From positions 125,187 to 189,186 of the forward strand of contig NZ_LMFQ01000012.1 in assembly GCF_001426905.1 (NCBI RefSeq): a stretch of 64,000 nucleotides of DNA, in the 5' to 3' direction. Of this stretch, positions 55,776 through 63,860 are shown piece after piece (position 1 is the first letter of the stretch; each line of letters starts with the position of its first letter). The notes under the pieces were generated by a model. The model was not told the origin of the DNA, made no database searches, and saw only the letters and a list, made by a program, of their open reading frames with translations. The stretch comes from Caulobacter sp. Root1455 (GTDB taxonomy: Bacteria; Pseudomonadota; Alphaproteobacteria; Caulobacterales; Caulobacteraceae). Position numbers and translations under genes: made by a program.

Positions 55776-58286
55776 TCAGGCCGAGGCTTCGAGCGTCCTG
55801 GCCGGCGTCGAAGCCATGGCGGTGTTGAGCGCGTCGATCAGGCCGGCGACGGTCATCGGCTTGGACACCGCGCCGTCGAAGATCCCGCCTGGACCGCCTG
55901 GGCGGGCGTCGGCCGAGAAGGCGATGATCGGGGTCGCGGCGTTGGGTCCGCCTTCGCCGCGGATGCGCAGGGCGGCCTGGGCGCCGTCCAGGCGCGGCAT
56001 GCGCAGGTCCATCAGGATGGCGTCGAACGGACGGGCGGCCGCGGCGGCCACGCCTTCCTCGCCGTCCACGGCCTCGGCCACCTCGGCCCCCATGGCGGTC
56101 AGGATGGCGTTGACCAGTTCGCGATTGGCCGGATTGTCGTCGACGACCAGCACCCGGCAGGCGGGCGGCAGCAGCGGCGGGGCGGCCTCCTGGGCCGAGC
56201 TGGCCTCGGCCTGGGCCGTCGAGGGGGCGACGACGTCGAAGCTGAAGCAGGCCCCATGGCCGGGAACGCTGACGACGCCGATCTGGCCGCCCATGGCCTC
56301 GACCAGGCCCTTGCAGATCGCCAGGCCCAGGCCCGTGCCGCCATGCTTGCGGGTCAGGCCGGCGTCGACCTGGGAGAAGCGGCGGAACAGCAGGTCGACG
56401 TCCTCGGTGGCGATGCCCGGGCCGGTGTCGAGCACCGAGACGCTGAGCCGTTCGGCGGCGTCGTCATAGGCGGCCGTGACGGTGATCGACCCGGCCTCGG
56501 TGAACTTCGCCGCGTTGCCGATCAGGTTCAGCAGCACCTGGCGCAGCCGGCCGCCGTCGATCAGCAGGTCGGCGGGCAGGTCCTCAAGGCCCTCGGTGCG
56601 CAGGGCCACGCCTCGGGCCTCGGTCTCCAGCGAGAACAGGTCCAGCGCCTCCTCGATCAGCGAGGCGGGGGCGACGGGCTCCAGCTTCAGCTCCAGCTGA
56701 CCGGCCTCCAGCTTCGAGAAGTCGAGGATGTCGTTGATGGTGGTCAGCAGCGCCTTGCCGCCGCTCAGGACCCGGCCGATGAAGCGGCGCGCGTCGGGCG
56801 ACAGGTCCGGCTCGTCGTCGACCAGACGGGCGAAGCCCAGCACCGAGGTCAGGGGCGTGCGCAGCTCGTGGCTCATATTGGCCAGGAACTCGCCCTTCAC
56901 CGCGGCGGCGGCCTCGGCCTCGTTGCGGGCCTCGCGCAGCTGGCGCTCCATGGCCTTCTGCTCGGTGACGTCGCGAACGATGTCGGTGATGCCGGTGGCC
57001 TTTCCGGTCAGCGGATCGTGCTGCAGGCCAGGGCGCGATTCCAGCCAGATCATCTGGCCGTCCTTGCGGAGCGCGCGGTACTCGATGCGACGGGGGCCGG
57101 CGTCGTGATGGTCGGCCAACTGGGCCAACTGCTCGACGACAATGGCGCGCACGGCGTCGCGATCGTCCTGGTGGACGATGAACATGCCCTCGCGGCCGAC
57201 CAGCTCCTCGGCCGCGAAGCCGGTCATCTGCAGGCAGCCCGGCGAAGCATACTGGATGATCCCGCGCATGTTGCTGTGGATGATCATGTCCTGGGCGTTC
57301 TCGGCCAGCTGGCGGAAGCGCGCCTCGCTGCGGACCATCGCGGCGTTGGCCTCGGTCATGCTCTGCAGCATCTGGCGACGGTGCCGCTGGATCGAAGCCA
57401 CGGGCAGGCTGATGAAGATCGCCGTGGCCAGGAACAGCTGCAGCACGATCGCCTGGTCGGACGATCCGGTCCGGAGCAGGGTGATCGGGCCGTGACCGGC
57501 CATGGTGAAGATCACCGCCACGACCGCCACGAGGGTCGCGCTCAACGCCGCGCCCAGCACTTCCAGGCGCCAGGCGACCACCAGCATCACCGGCGGCACG
57601 ATGAACAGCAGGGGGCGGGATTGGGTGAAGACGTAGACGGTCACCGCCAGCAGCAGCACCAGGCTGCCGACGCCCGAGATCGACAGCGGCCGCTCGCGCA
57701 GGTAGCGGCGCACGCGCACCAGGGCCAGCAGACAGGGGGTGATGGTCATCAGGCCTAGAATGTCGCCCAGCGACCAGACGCCGATATTGGCCAGCAACGC
57801 GCCGCCGCGCATGGCGGTGTGGATCGTGGCGGCGACCACTCCGGTGGCGATCGGAGCGGCCAGGCCGCAGATCAGGGCGAAGGCGATCATGTCGCGGGCC
57901 CGGCCCAGGTCGATTTCCGGGCCGCAGATTCGGCGCATGCCCCAGGCGCAGGCGAAGATCTGCATGATGTTGCAGCTGACCAGCACGATGTTGACGGTCG
58001 CGAGGTCACCCACATGGGCCCCGGCCGCCAGACCGCCGACCAGGCAGCCCAGCAGCACGGCCGGCCAGTGGCGGTTGCGGCACGACAGCAGGCAGGCCAC
58101 GCCGAAGCCGTTGGACAGCCAGATCGGCGCCACCTGATCGTAGTTGCGGGGGAACTCGACGCAGAGATAGGCCAGCAGGGCGTAGCCGGTCGCCGCGATC
58201 ACGGCGAGGGCCGCGGTCTTCAGGAAGTCGCCGCCTGTCCACTTCCAGATTGGCCCGGTGGAGGCCGAAAAGGTCGTCTCTGTCAT
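55776..58286 (-). CDS. MASE1-type membrane hybrid histidine kinase with PAS and receiver
   Basis: An 836-residue hybrid kinase. The first 300 residues are a multi-pass MASE1 sensor of about eight helices (YDQVAPIWLSNGFGVACLL is typical). A PAS domain (about 330-450) follows, with SEARFRQLAENAQDMI at its start. The HisKA helix has the phosphohistidine His473 in ANMSHELRTPL, and HATPase motifs include LIGNAAKFTEAG and DTGPGI. A C-terminal receiver has Asp760 in LMDLRMPRLDG. No response regulator gene is near, so the output is elsewhere. The ATG at 58286 follows AGCAGGG. Confidence 0.93.
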   Translation of the reverse strand: MTETTFSASTGPIWKWTGGDFLKTAALAVIAATGYALLAYLCVEFPRNYDQVAPIWLSNGFGVACLLSCRNRHWPAVLLGCLVGGLAAGAHVGDLATVNIVLVSCNIMQIFACAWGMRRICGPEIDLGRARDMIAFALICGLAAPIATGVVAATIHTAMRGGALLANIGVWSLGDILGLMTITPCLLALVRVRRYLRERPLSISGVGSLVLLLAVTVYVFTQSRPLLFIVPPVMLVVAWRLEVLGAALSATLVAVVAVIFTMAGHGPITLLRTGSSDQAIVLQLFLATAIFISLPVASIQRHRRQMLQSMTEANAAMVRSEARFRQLAENAQDMIIHSNMRGIIQYASPGCLQMTGFAAEELVGREGMFIVHQDDRDAVRAIVVEQLAQLADHHDAGPRRIEYRALRKDGQMIWLESRPGLQHDPLTGKATGITDIVRDVTEQKAMERQLREARNEAEAAAAVKGEFLANMSHELRTPLTSVLGFARLVDDEPDLSPDARRFIGRVLSGGKALLTTINDILDFSKLEAGQLELKLEPVAPASLIEEALDLFSLETEARGVALRTEGLEDLPADLLIDGGRLRQVLLNLIGNAAKFTEAGSITVTAAYDDAAERLSVSVLDTGPGIATEDVDLLFRRFSQVDAGLTRKHGGTGLGLAICKGLVEAMGGQIGVVSVPGHGACFSFDVVAPSTAQAEASSAQEAAPPLLPPACRVLVVDDNPANRELVNAILTAMGAEVAEAVDGEEGVAAAAARPFDAILMDLRMPRLDGAQAALRIRGEGGPNAATPIIAFSADARPGGPGGIFDGAVSKPMTVAGLIDALNTAMASTPARTLEASA

Positions 58287-58420
58287 CACCCTGCTTTCGC
58301 GGGTTGCCCAGCTCCATCCAAGCTAAGGCGAACCGTCAGACACGACTAGGGCAAAGGGCTTAAAGAACAGTGGCTTGCGACGTGGCTCATCGCCGCGCCC
58401 CTGAGGTTGTATTTGAGGGC

Positions 58421-59320
58421 CTACGACCCGAAGCCCGCCGCCGTGACCAGGCGCGCGACCTCGGCGATCACGGCGTTGCGGCCGTCGTTACCCAGCGTCG
58501 AGCGGCTCAGATAGGCGGTGATCAGCAGGGGCGAACGACCTGGCGGCCAGATCACGGCGATGTCGTTGGTGGTCCCGATCTTGTCGTCGCCCCAACTGCC
58601 GGTCTTGTCGCCGACCTTCCAGCCGGCGGGCAGGCCGCCCCGCAGACGCGCGTCGCCGGTCTGGTTGGCGACCAGCCAGGCGATCAGCTGCCGGCGCGAG
58701 GCCGGCGACAGGGTCGAGCCGAGGGTCAGGGCGCGCAGGGTGGCCAACATGGCGTTGGGCGAGGTGGTGTCGTGGATCTCGCCGGGGCGGACCACGTTCA
58801 GCTCGGGCTCGTAGCCGTCCAGGCGGGTGACCTTGTCGCCCAGGCCGCGGAGGAAGGCGGTGAGAGCCGGCGGCCCGCCGAAAGTGTAGAGCAGCACGTT
58901 GGCGGCGGCGTTGTCGCTGAGGGTGACCGTCGCCTCGCAGAGGGCTCCGACCGTCATGCCCTCGCCGACATGCTTTTCGGTGGCCGGCGAATGGGCCAGC
59001 AGCACGCTCTTGCCGTAGACGATCCGCCGATCCAGCCGCTCAAGGCCCTGGTCCACCCGCCGGAGCACCAGGCCCGCGACCAGGGCCTTGAAGGTGCTGC
59101 ACATGGCGAAACGCTCGTCGCCGCGATAGGCGAAGGTCTTGCCGTCAGCCGTATCCAGCACGGACACGCCCAGCCGGCCGCCGCCGCGAGCCTCCAGGGC
59201 GACGATACCCCGGCTAATGCCGCTGGTCAGTCGCGCCGTCGTGGCCGAGGCGGCCGGACCGGCGAGGGAAAGGGCGGGGACGGCGGAAAGAGCCGTTAAT
59301 ACTTGGCGTCTGTCGATCAT
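58421..59320 (-). CDS. bla: Class A beta-lactamase
   Basis: The enzyme hydrolyses beta-lactam rings through an acyl-serine intermediate. The 299-residue protein has all class A boxes: Ser75-Thr-Phe-Lys78 (SxxK), Ser135-Asp-Asn (SDN), Glu171 in EPELN, and Lys239-Thr-Gly (KTG). The residue after KTGS is Trp rather than the usual Gly or Cys, which is unusual. The signal peptide MIDRRQVLTAL has a twin-arginine-like RR and an AASA cleavage site. The start 59320 is chosen because GGAGAA lies upstream; an upstream ATG at 59332 is also possible. It is divergent from an AmpR-type regulator. Confidence 0.92.
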   Translation of the reverse strand: MIDRRQVLTALSAVPALSLAGPAASATTARLTSGISRGIVALEARGGGRLGVSVLDTADGKTFAYRGDERFAMCSTFKALVAGLVLRRVDQGLERLDRRIVYGKSVLLAHSPATEKHVGEGMTVGALCEATVTLSDNAAANVLLYTFGGPPALTAFLRGLGDKVTRLDGYEPELNVVRPGEIHDTTSPNAMLATLRALTLGSTLSPASRRQLIAWLVANQTGDARLRGGLPAGWKVGDKTGSWGDDKIGTTNDIAVIWPPGRSPLLITAYLSRSTLGNDGRNAVIAEVARLVTAAGFGS

Positions 59321-59388
59321 CGGGTTCTCCATGGCCCGCAGGATGAGCGACGAGTGACCCCCGGATCAAACGATGATACTTCGGCGCA

Positions 59389-59415
59389 GGCCCTAGAAAA
59401 TTTTGGCCCTAGAAA
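59389..59415. promoter_or_regulatory. Direct repeat in the bla-ampR spacer, candidate AmpR operator
   Basis: GGCCCTAGAAA occurs at 59389-59399 and again at 59405-59415, with a 16-base period, separated by ATTTT. The second copy ends near the ampR start. LysR-type sites are often spaced by about one and a half turns, which fits. Confidence 0.5.
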
Positions 59416-59429
59416 TTCTGAGTGTCGAG

Positions 59430-60293
59430 ATGAGCCGCGCGCAACTGCCCCTGAACGCCCTGCGCGCCTTCGAGGCCTCGGCCCGGCATCTGAGCTTCAC
59501 GCGGGCGGCCATCGAACTGTGCGTGACCCAGGCCGCCGTCAGCCACCAGGTCAAGGGTCTGGAACAGCGGCTGGGCGCGACCCTGTTCCGCCGCCTGCCG
59601 CGCGGCCTGGCCCTGACCGACGAGGGCCTGGCCCTGCTGCCGACGGTGCGCGACAGCTTCGACCGCATGGGCGAGGTGCTGGAGCGGTTCTCGGCCGGCC
59701 GGGTGATGGAGGTGCTCAGCGTCGGGGTGGTGGGCACCTTCGCGGTGGGCTGGCTGCTGCCGCGCCTGCCCGCCTTCCGCGAGGCCCACCCGTTCGTCGA
59801 CCTGCGTCTGTTCACCAACAACAACCGCATCGACATCGCCGGCGAGGGGCTGGACTGCGCCGTGCGGTTCGGCGACGGGGCCTGGCACGGCACCCAGGCC
59901 GTGCCGCTGTTCGCCGCCCCGATGACGCCGCTGTGCGCCCCGGCCGTGGCCGAGCGGCTCAGGACGCCCGAGGCGTTGAAGTCGGAGGTTCTGCTGCGCA
60001 GCTACCGCGCCGACGACTGGCCCGACTGGTTCGCCGCCGCCGGCCTGACCCCGCCGCCGATCCGCGGGCCGGTGTTCGACAGCTCCTGGGTGATGGTCGA
60101 GGCGGCGATGCAGGGGGCGGGCGTGGCCCTGGCCCCGTCGATGATGTTCGCCCGCGACCTGGAGCAGGGCCGGCTGGTGCGGCCGTTCGCCCTGGAGGTC
60201 GGGTCGGGGATGTACTGGCTGACCTGGCTGAAGTCGCGAGCGGTCACGCCGGCGCTGGCGGCGTTCAGGGATTGGCTGGCCGAGCAGGTTTAG
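59430..60293 (+). CDS. ampR: AmpR-type LysR regulator of beta-lactamase
   Basis: AmpR senses muropeptides that build up when beta-lactams block the wall and activates the divergent beta-lactamase gene. This 287-residue LysR protein closely follows enterobacterial AmpR: PLNALRAFEASARHLSFTRA at the start, then VTQAAVSHQVKGLEQRLGA in the helix-turn-helix, GVVGTFAVGWLLPRLPAF, FTNNNRIDIAGEGLDCAVRFG, FDSSWVMVEAA and MYWLTWLKSRAVTPA. It lies 109 bases from bla in divergent orientation. The ATG at 59430 has GTGTCGAG upstream. Confidence 0.93.
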   Translation: MSRAQLPLNALRAFEASARHLSFTRAAIELCVTQAAVSHQVKGLEQRLGATLFRRLPRGLALTDEGLALLPTVRDSFDRMGEVLERFSAGRVMEVLSVGVVGTFAVGWLLPRLPAFREAHPFVDLRLFTNNNRIDIAGEGLDCAVRFGDGAWHGTQAVPLFAAPMTPLCAPAVAERLRTPEALKSEVLLRSYRADDWPDWFAAAGLTPPPIRGPVFDSSWVMVEAAMQGAGVALAPSMMFARDLEQGRLVRPFALEVGSGMYWLTWLKSRAVTPALAAFRDWLAEQV

Positions 60294-60375
60294 CCGGGGA
60301 CATGCCCTTGCGGCGTGTCCCCTGTCTTGGCGCCGTGGATGCTGATGGGGACACGCCGCGAGGGCATGTCCCCGG
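60294..60375. repeat. Inverted repeat CCGGGGACATGCCC
   Basis: Outer arms CCGGGGACATGCCCT and AGGGCATGTCCCCGG enclose 82 bases, with the inner arm pair GCGGCGTGTCCCC and GGGGACACGCCGC. The words GGGGACATGCC and GGCATGTCCC also form the hairpin at 26876-26900. It starts at the last base pair of the ampR stop region. Confidence 0.88.
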
Positions 60376-60380
60376 TCGGC

Positions 60381-60650
60381 CTAAGCGATGATCTCCGGAT
60401 CGTTCCGCTTCAGCCACGCCGCCGCGTAGCTGCACAGCGGCACGATCTTCATGCCCTCGCTGCGGGCGGTTTCGGCGACCTTGCCCATCAGGCGGCCAGC
60501 CGCGCCCGTGCCGCGCAGGGCGGGATCGGCCTCGACGTGGGGGATCACCAGGCGATGGCCGCTGCGCTGGTAGTCGGCGAAGGCGATGCGCCCGTCGACC
60601 TCCAGTTCGTAGCGGCTCTTGGCGGGGTTGTGGCTGAAGGCGTCTGTCAT
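60381..60650 (-). CDS. Short GNAT-type N-acetyltransferase (YjdJ/GtnA-like)
   Basis: An 89-residue acetyltransferase of the compact GNAT_acetyltransf_2-like type: it opens FSHNPAKSRYELEVDGRIAF, has HRLVIPHVEADPALRGTGAAG with the acetyl-CoA binding GTGAAG, and ends CSYAAAWLKRNDPEIIA. The length is complete for this short family, which is widespread and has unknown substrates. The ATG at 60650 is used; another at 60659 would add three residues. The gene is on the opposite strand to its neighbours on both sides. Confidence 0.85.
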   Translation of the reverse strand: MTDAFSHNPAKSRYELEVDGRIAFADYQRSGHRLVIPHVEADPALRGTGAAGRLMGKVAETARSEGMKIVPLCSYAAAWLKRNDPEIIA

Positions 60651-60728
60651 GACTCGCATATGGGCTGGACGGCGCGGCGCGCCAAGGTTGTTATGGGCCT
60701 GGGGGCTAACGCACGAAAGAGGTGGGCG

Positions 60729-61358
60729 ATGCGGGCTCTAGCGGTGTTTGTGGCGTTCGGAACCTTGGCGGCCGTGGCCGCCTGCGGCCAGAAGTCCGGG
60801 ACCAAGACGGCGGAGACGCCCAAGGCCGCGACGGCGACATCGCCGGCGCCGTCGACGGTGACGGGGGAGGCCGCCGCGACCGCGCCGGCCGCGCCCGCCC
60901 CGACCATGCCGTCCTGGCCCAAGCGCAAGCCGGGCCTGTGGACCCAGACCATGACCCTCAAGGCGCAGGGCTTCACGCGCAGCTTCCGCTTCTGCGTCGA
61001 CGAGACCAGCGACGAGAAGATGGGATTGGATAGCCAGGGCGACGACAAGCGCTGCCAGCGCAAGTCGATGACGCGCGGAATGGACGGCGGCTGGACGGTG
61101 GTCTCGGCCTGCGACATGGGCGCGGCCGGCAAGACCGACAGCACCATTCACGTCGCGGGCGATTTCAACACCCGCTACGTGATGGACGTCACCAGCACCA
61201 CGACGGGCGCGGCTCAGCCGGCGATGAACGGCGAGCACAAGATGAACATGACCGCCGAGTGGTCGGGGGCCTGTCCCGCCGGGTGGAGCGGCGGCGACGT
61301 CGAGATGCCGGGCGGCCGGCGGATGAATCTGCTGACCAAGACGGTTTCGGCGGGGTAG
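60729..61358 (+). CDS. DUF3617 family exported lipoprotein
   Basis: A 209-residue exported protein. The hydrophobic start ends LAAVAAC, so it could be acylated. A Thr/Ala/Pro-rich linker (about 20-60) leads to a DUF3617 domain: KRKPGLWTQTMTLKAQG, FRFCVDETSDEKM with a Cys, then CQRKSMTRGMDGGWTVVSAC and a second Cys pair, and the C-terminal GACPAGW. The domain is found in periplasmic proteins of unknown function in Caulobacter and sphingomonads. The ATG at 60729 follows AGAGGTGG. Confidence 0.85.
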   Translation: MRALAVFVAFGTLAAVAACGQKSGTKTAETPKAATATSPAPSTVTGEAAATAPAAPAPTMPSWPKRKPGLWTQTMTLKAQGFTRSFRFCVDETSDEKMGLDSQGDDKRCQRKSMTRGMDGGWTVVSACDMGAAGKTDSTIHVAGDFNTRYVMDVTSTTTGAAQPAMNGEHKMNMTAEWSGACPAGWSGGDVEMPGGRRMNLLTKTVSAG

Positions 61359-61390
61359 GAGCGGGCGACATTTGACGCTCGGTGCGAGGT

Positions 61391-61478
61391 CCTCGTCTTT
61401 CGACAAGCTCAGGATGAGGACCTTTTTGCCGGCCGCGGCGGTAGAAAAACCTCATTCCGAGCTTGTCGAAGGACGAGG
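61391..61478. repeat. CTTCGACAAGCTCAGGATGAGG-type inverted repeat, copy 2
   Basis: Arms CCTCGTCTTTCGACAAGCTC and GAGCTTGTCGAAGGACGAGG frame 88 bases between convergent genes. The copy at 25737-25823 has AGGCTC in place of AAGCTC in the left arm. Confidence 0.88.
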
Positions 61479-61510
61479 TTTTCGTCTCGGACGCTGAACG
61501 TCGATGCGCT

Positions 61511-62698
61511 CTAGACCAGCTCCACCGCCATCGCCGTGGCCTCGCCGCCGCCGATGCACAGGGACGCTAGGCCCTTCTTGCCGCCACGCGCCTGCAGGGC
61601 CGCGATCAGGGTGCACAGGATGCGCGCGCCCGACGCGCCGATCGGGTGGCCCAGGGCGCAGGCGCCGCCGTTGACGTTCAGCTTGTCCGGATCGATGCCC
61701 AGCTCCTGCTGGGCGATCATCGCGACCACGGCGAAGGCCTCGTTGACCTCGAACAGGTCGACGTCGGCGACCTCCCAGCCGGCCTTCTTCAGCGCCTTGC
61801 GCATGGCCGGCACGGGGGCGGTGGTGAACAGGCCCGGCTCGTGGGCGTGGGCGGCGTGGGCGGCCACCCGGGCGACGATCGGCAGGCCCAGGCGCTTGGC
61901 GACGCTCTCGCGGGTCATGACCAGGGCGGCGGCGCCGTCGCTGATCGAGCTGGAATTGGCCGCGGTGATGCCGCCGTCGCGGCTGAAGGCCGGGCGCAGG
62001 GTCGGGATCTTGGCGGCGTCGGCCTTCAGCGGCTGCTCGTCCTGGCTGACCGTTTCGACGCCCTTGCGGGTGGTGATGGTCACCGGGGTGATCTCGGCCT
62101 CGAAGGCGCCTGACGTGACCGCCTTCTGGGCCTTGGCCAGGCCCGCCACGGCGTAGGCGTCCATGGCCTCGCGGCCGAACTGGTAGGTCGCGGCGCTGTC
62201 CTCGGCGAAGGCCCCCATCAGCTTGCCGGGGGTGTAGGCGTCCTCCAGCCCGTCCAGGTACATGGAGTCCATCATCTGGTCGTGGCCGATGCGGGCGCCC
62301 GAGCGGTGCTTGGTCAGCAGGTAGGGCGCGTTGGTCATGCTCTCCATGCCGCCGGCCACGATGATCTGCGCGCTGCCGGCCGCCAGGGCGTCGTGAGCCA
62401 TGATCGCGGCCTGCATGCCGCTGCCGCACATCTTGTTGACCGTGGTGGCCTCGACCGAGAGGGGCAGGCCGGCGCCGACCGCCGCCTGGCGGGCGGGGGC
62501 CTGGCCCAAACCGGCGGGCAGGACGCAGCCCATGAAGATCTGCTCGACCAGCTCGCCCGAGACGCCGGCCCGCTCGATCGCCGCCTTCACCGCCGTCGCC
62601 CCCAGCTCGGTGGCCTTGGCCCCGGACAGCGCCCCCTGGAAGCCGCCCATCGGCGTGCGGGCGAACGAGACGATGACGACGGGATCGGCGTTGGACAT
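61511..62698 (-). CDS. Acetyl-CoA C-acetyltransferase (thiolase)
   Basis: A 395-residue biosynthetic-type thiolase that joins or splits two acetyl units. The nucleophile Cys91 lies in NKMCGSGMQA, the family NEAFA loop reads FEVNEAFAVVAM, the His in GHPIGASGAR (about 352) and the general-acid Cys in LCIGGGEATAM (about 382) complete the site. PhaA, AtoB and the degradative FadA share this pattern; no FadB or PhaB partner is nearby, so the pathway is open. The ATG at 62698 has GGAG eight bases upstream. It is divergent from an HxlR regulator, a possible control pair. Confidence 0.95.
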   Translation of the reverse strand: MSNADPVVIVSFARTPMGGFQGALSGAKATELGATAVKAAIERAGVSGELVEQIFMGCVLPAGLGQAPARQAAVGAGLPLSVEATTVNKMCGSGMQAAIMAHDALAAGSAQIIVAGGMESMTNAPYLLTKHRSGARIGHDQMMDSMYLDGLEDAYTPGKLMGAFAEDSAATYQFGREAMDAYAVAGLAKAQKAVTSGAFEAEITPVTITTRKGVETVSQDEQPLKADAAKIPTLRPAFSRDGGITAANSSSISDGAAALVMTRESVAKRLGLPIVARVAAHAAHAHEPGLFTTAPVPAMRKALKKAGWEVADVDLFEVNEAFAVVAMIAQQELGIDPDKLNVNGGACALGHPIGASGARILCTLIAALQARGGKKGLASLCIGGGEATAMAVELV

Positions 62699-62918
62699 GG
62701 ATAAGCTCCGGCCTTGGAAAATCGTGGCGGAATAAACCCCCTCCGGCGCGTCGGGCGCAAGCCTTTCGCGCAAAAAGCGGCCGACGACAGAATGCGGATG
62801 TTGCTGTCGCCGGGCCGCAGTGCGCAACCGAGAGAGTCAATTGCTATAAAAAACCTACTGCTGTCGGTCTGCAAAAGCAACCCTTGCATTCCCCGGCGGA
62901 AGGCTTCACCTTCGCGTG

Positions 62919-63422
62919 ATGGGCCGTACCGCCGACTACACCAACGAACGCTGCGCCATCGCCGCCACCCTCGAGGTCGTCGGTGATCCGTGGACCCTGC
63001 TGATCCTCCGCGACGCCTTCCAGGGCGTGAAACGGTTCGAGCAGTGGCAGGAGCGCCTGGGCGTGGCCCGCAACGTCCTGGCCGCCCGCCTCAAGAGCCT
63101 GGTGGCCAACGGGGTGCTGGAGCCGCGCCGCTATTCGGAACGTCCGCCGCGCCAGGAATACGTGCTGACGCCGAAAGGCCGGGCCCTGTCGCCGGTGCTG
63201 CTGACCATGGCCGAATGGGGCGATCAGCACGTCTACGGCGTGGGCAAGGGACCGGTGCATTTCGTGCACAAGACCTGCGGCTGCGACTTCCATCCCAAGC
63301 TGGCCTGCGAGGCCTGCGGCGAGATCGTCGACGGCCGCGACCTGGGGCGTGTGGTGCACGAGGAGCAGGCCCTGACGGTCGGCGAGGCCCTGGAGGCTTC
63401 GGTTAAAATCGCCGCCGAGTGA
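62919..63422 (+). CDS. HxlR family transcriptional regulator
   Basis: A 167-residue winged-helix regulator. The HxlR core has CAIAATLEVVGDPWTLLILRD at the start, then the recognition helix VARNVLAARLKSLVANGVLE and wing YVLTPKGRAL. The C-terminal 60 residues hold HKTCGCDFHPKLACEACGEI, a Cys/His-rich region that may bind zinc or sense thiol stress. A GCTATAAA -10-like box at 62843-62850 lies upstream. The start is ATG 62919 next to a GTG at 62916. It overlaps the next small gene by GTGA. Confidence 0.9.
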   Translation: MGRTADYTNERCAIAATLEVVGDPWTLLILRDAFQGVKRFEQWQERLGVARNVLAARLKSLVANGVLEPRRYSERPPRQEYVLTPKGRALSPVLLTMAEWGDQHVYGVGKGPVHFVHKTCGCDFHPKLACEACGEIVDGRDLGRVVHEEQALTVGEALEASVKIAAE

Positions 63423-63646
63423 GCTACCGCTTCCACGTCCATCGCGCCAAGCCGGCCTACCGGCTGGTGACGGCGGACATGGGGGCAGAGGACGGGGCGG
63501 GGTTTCCGGCCGGAGCCGATCCGCGAGACTGGCGCTTCACCCGCGTCCGCGACCGTGCCGACACCAATCCCGACGTGGCGCGGCTGGTCGACGAGACCGG
63601 CTACTGCCTGTTCAAGATCGGCATGGATTTCGAAGAGATCGTCTGA
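63419..63646 (+). CDS. Small hypothetical protein
   Basis: A 75-residue soluble protein coupled to the HxlR gene: its GTG start overlaps the HxlR stop as GTGA. It begins SYRFHVHRAKPAYRLVTADM and ends CLFKIGMDFEEIV, with a Cys and an acidic tail. I see no signal peptide, membrane helix or named domain. Overlap with the regulator suggests it is made with it, but no function is evident. GAGT precedes the start. Confidence 0.65.
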   Translation: MSYRFHVHRAKPAYRLVTADMGAEDGAGFPAGADPRDWRFTRVRDRADTNPDVARLVDETGYCLFKIGMDFEEIV

Positions 63647-63682
63647 TCCGACCGTTCCACGCGGAGCGGGACGTCGGCGAGA

Positions 63683-63814
63683 TCAGCGCGCGATGACCGC
63701 GAGGCCGACAATCAGGCCGGCCCACACAGCGAGATTGGCCAGGATCACGGTCAGCCTGGTCAGCGACACGTGGCGGGCCGGGCGGTGCTTGTAGGTGCAG
63801 GCGGCGGTGGCCAT
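63683..63814 (-). CDS. Small single-span membrane protein, 43 residues
   Basis: ATG 63814 to TGA 63683 gives 43 residues. A basic start (CTYKHRPARHVSLTR) is followed by one hydrophobic helix of about 21 residues, LTVILANLAVWAGLIVGLAV, then IAR. The positive-inside rule predicts the N-terminus in the cytosol. A GGAG lies 11 bases before the start, and AGAAAG lies closer. It is too short for most gene finders. Function unknown; small membrane proteins often regulate transporters or kinases. Confidence 0.6.
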   Translation of the reverse strand: MATAACTYKHRPARHVSLTRLTVILANLAVWAGLIVGLAVIAR

Positions 63815-63840
63815 GGGCTTTCTGCTCCGAATTCTACGCC

Positions 63841-63860
63841 CGCGTCAAAAACTTGACGCG
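63841..63860. promoter_or_regulatory. Perfect palindrome with embedded -35-like TTGACG
   Basis: CGCGTCAA - AAAC - TTGACGCG, an 8-base perfect inverted repeat, sits upstream of the small membrane protein. Its right arm contains TTGACG, the Caulobacter -35 form, so it may be an operator over a plus-strand promoter. From here to 64000 no gene is visible, only AT-rich promoter-like sequence with a TTGACA near 63978. Confidence 0.5.
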
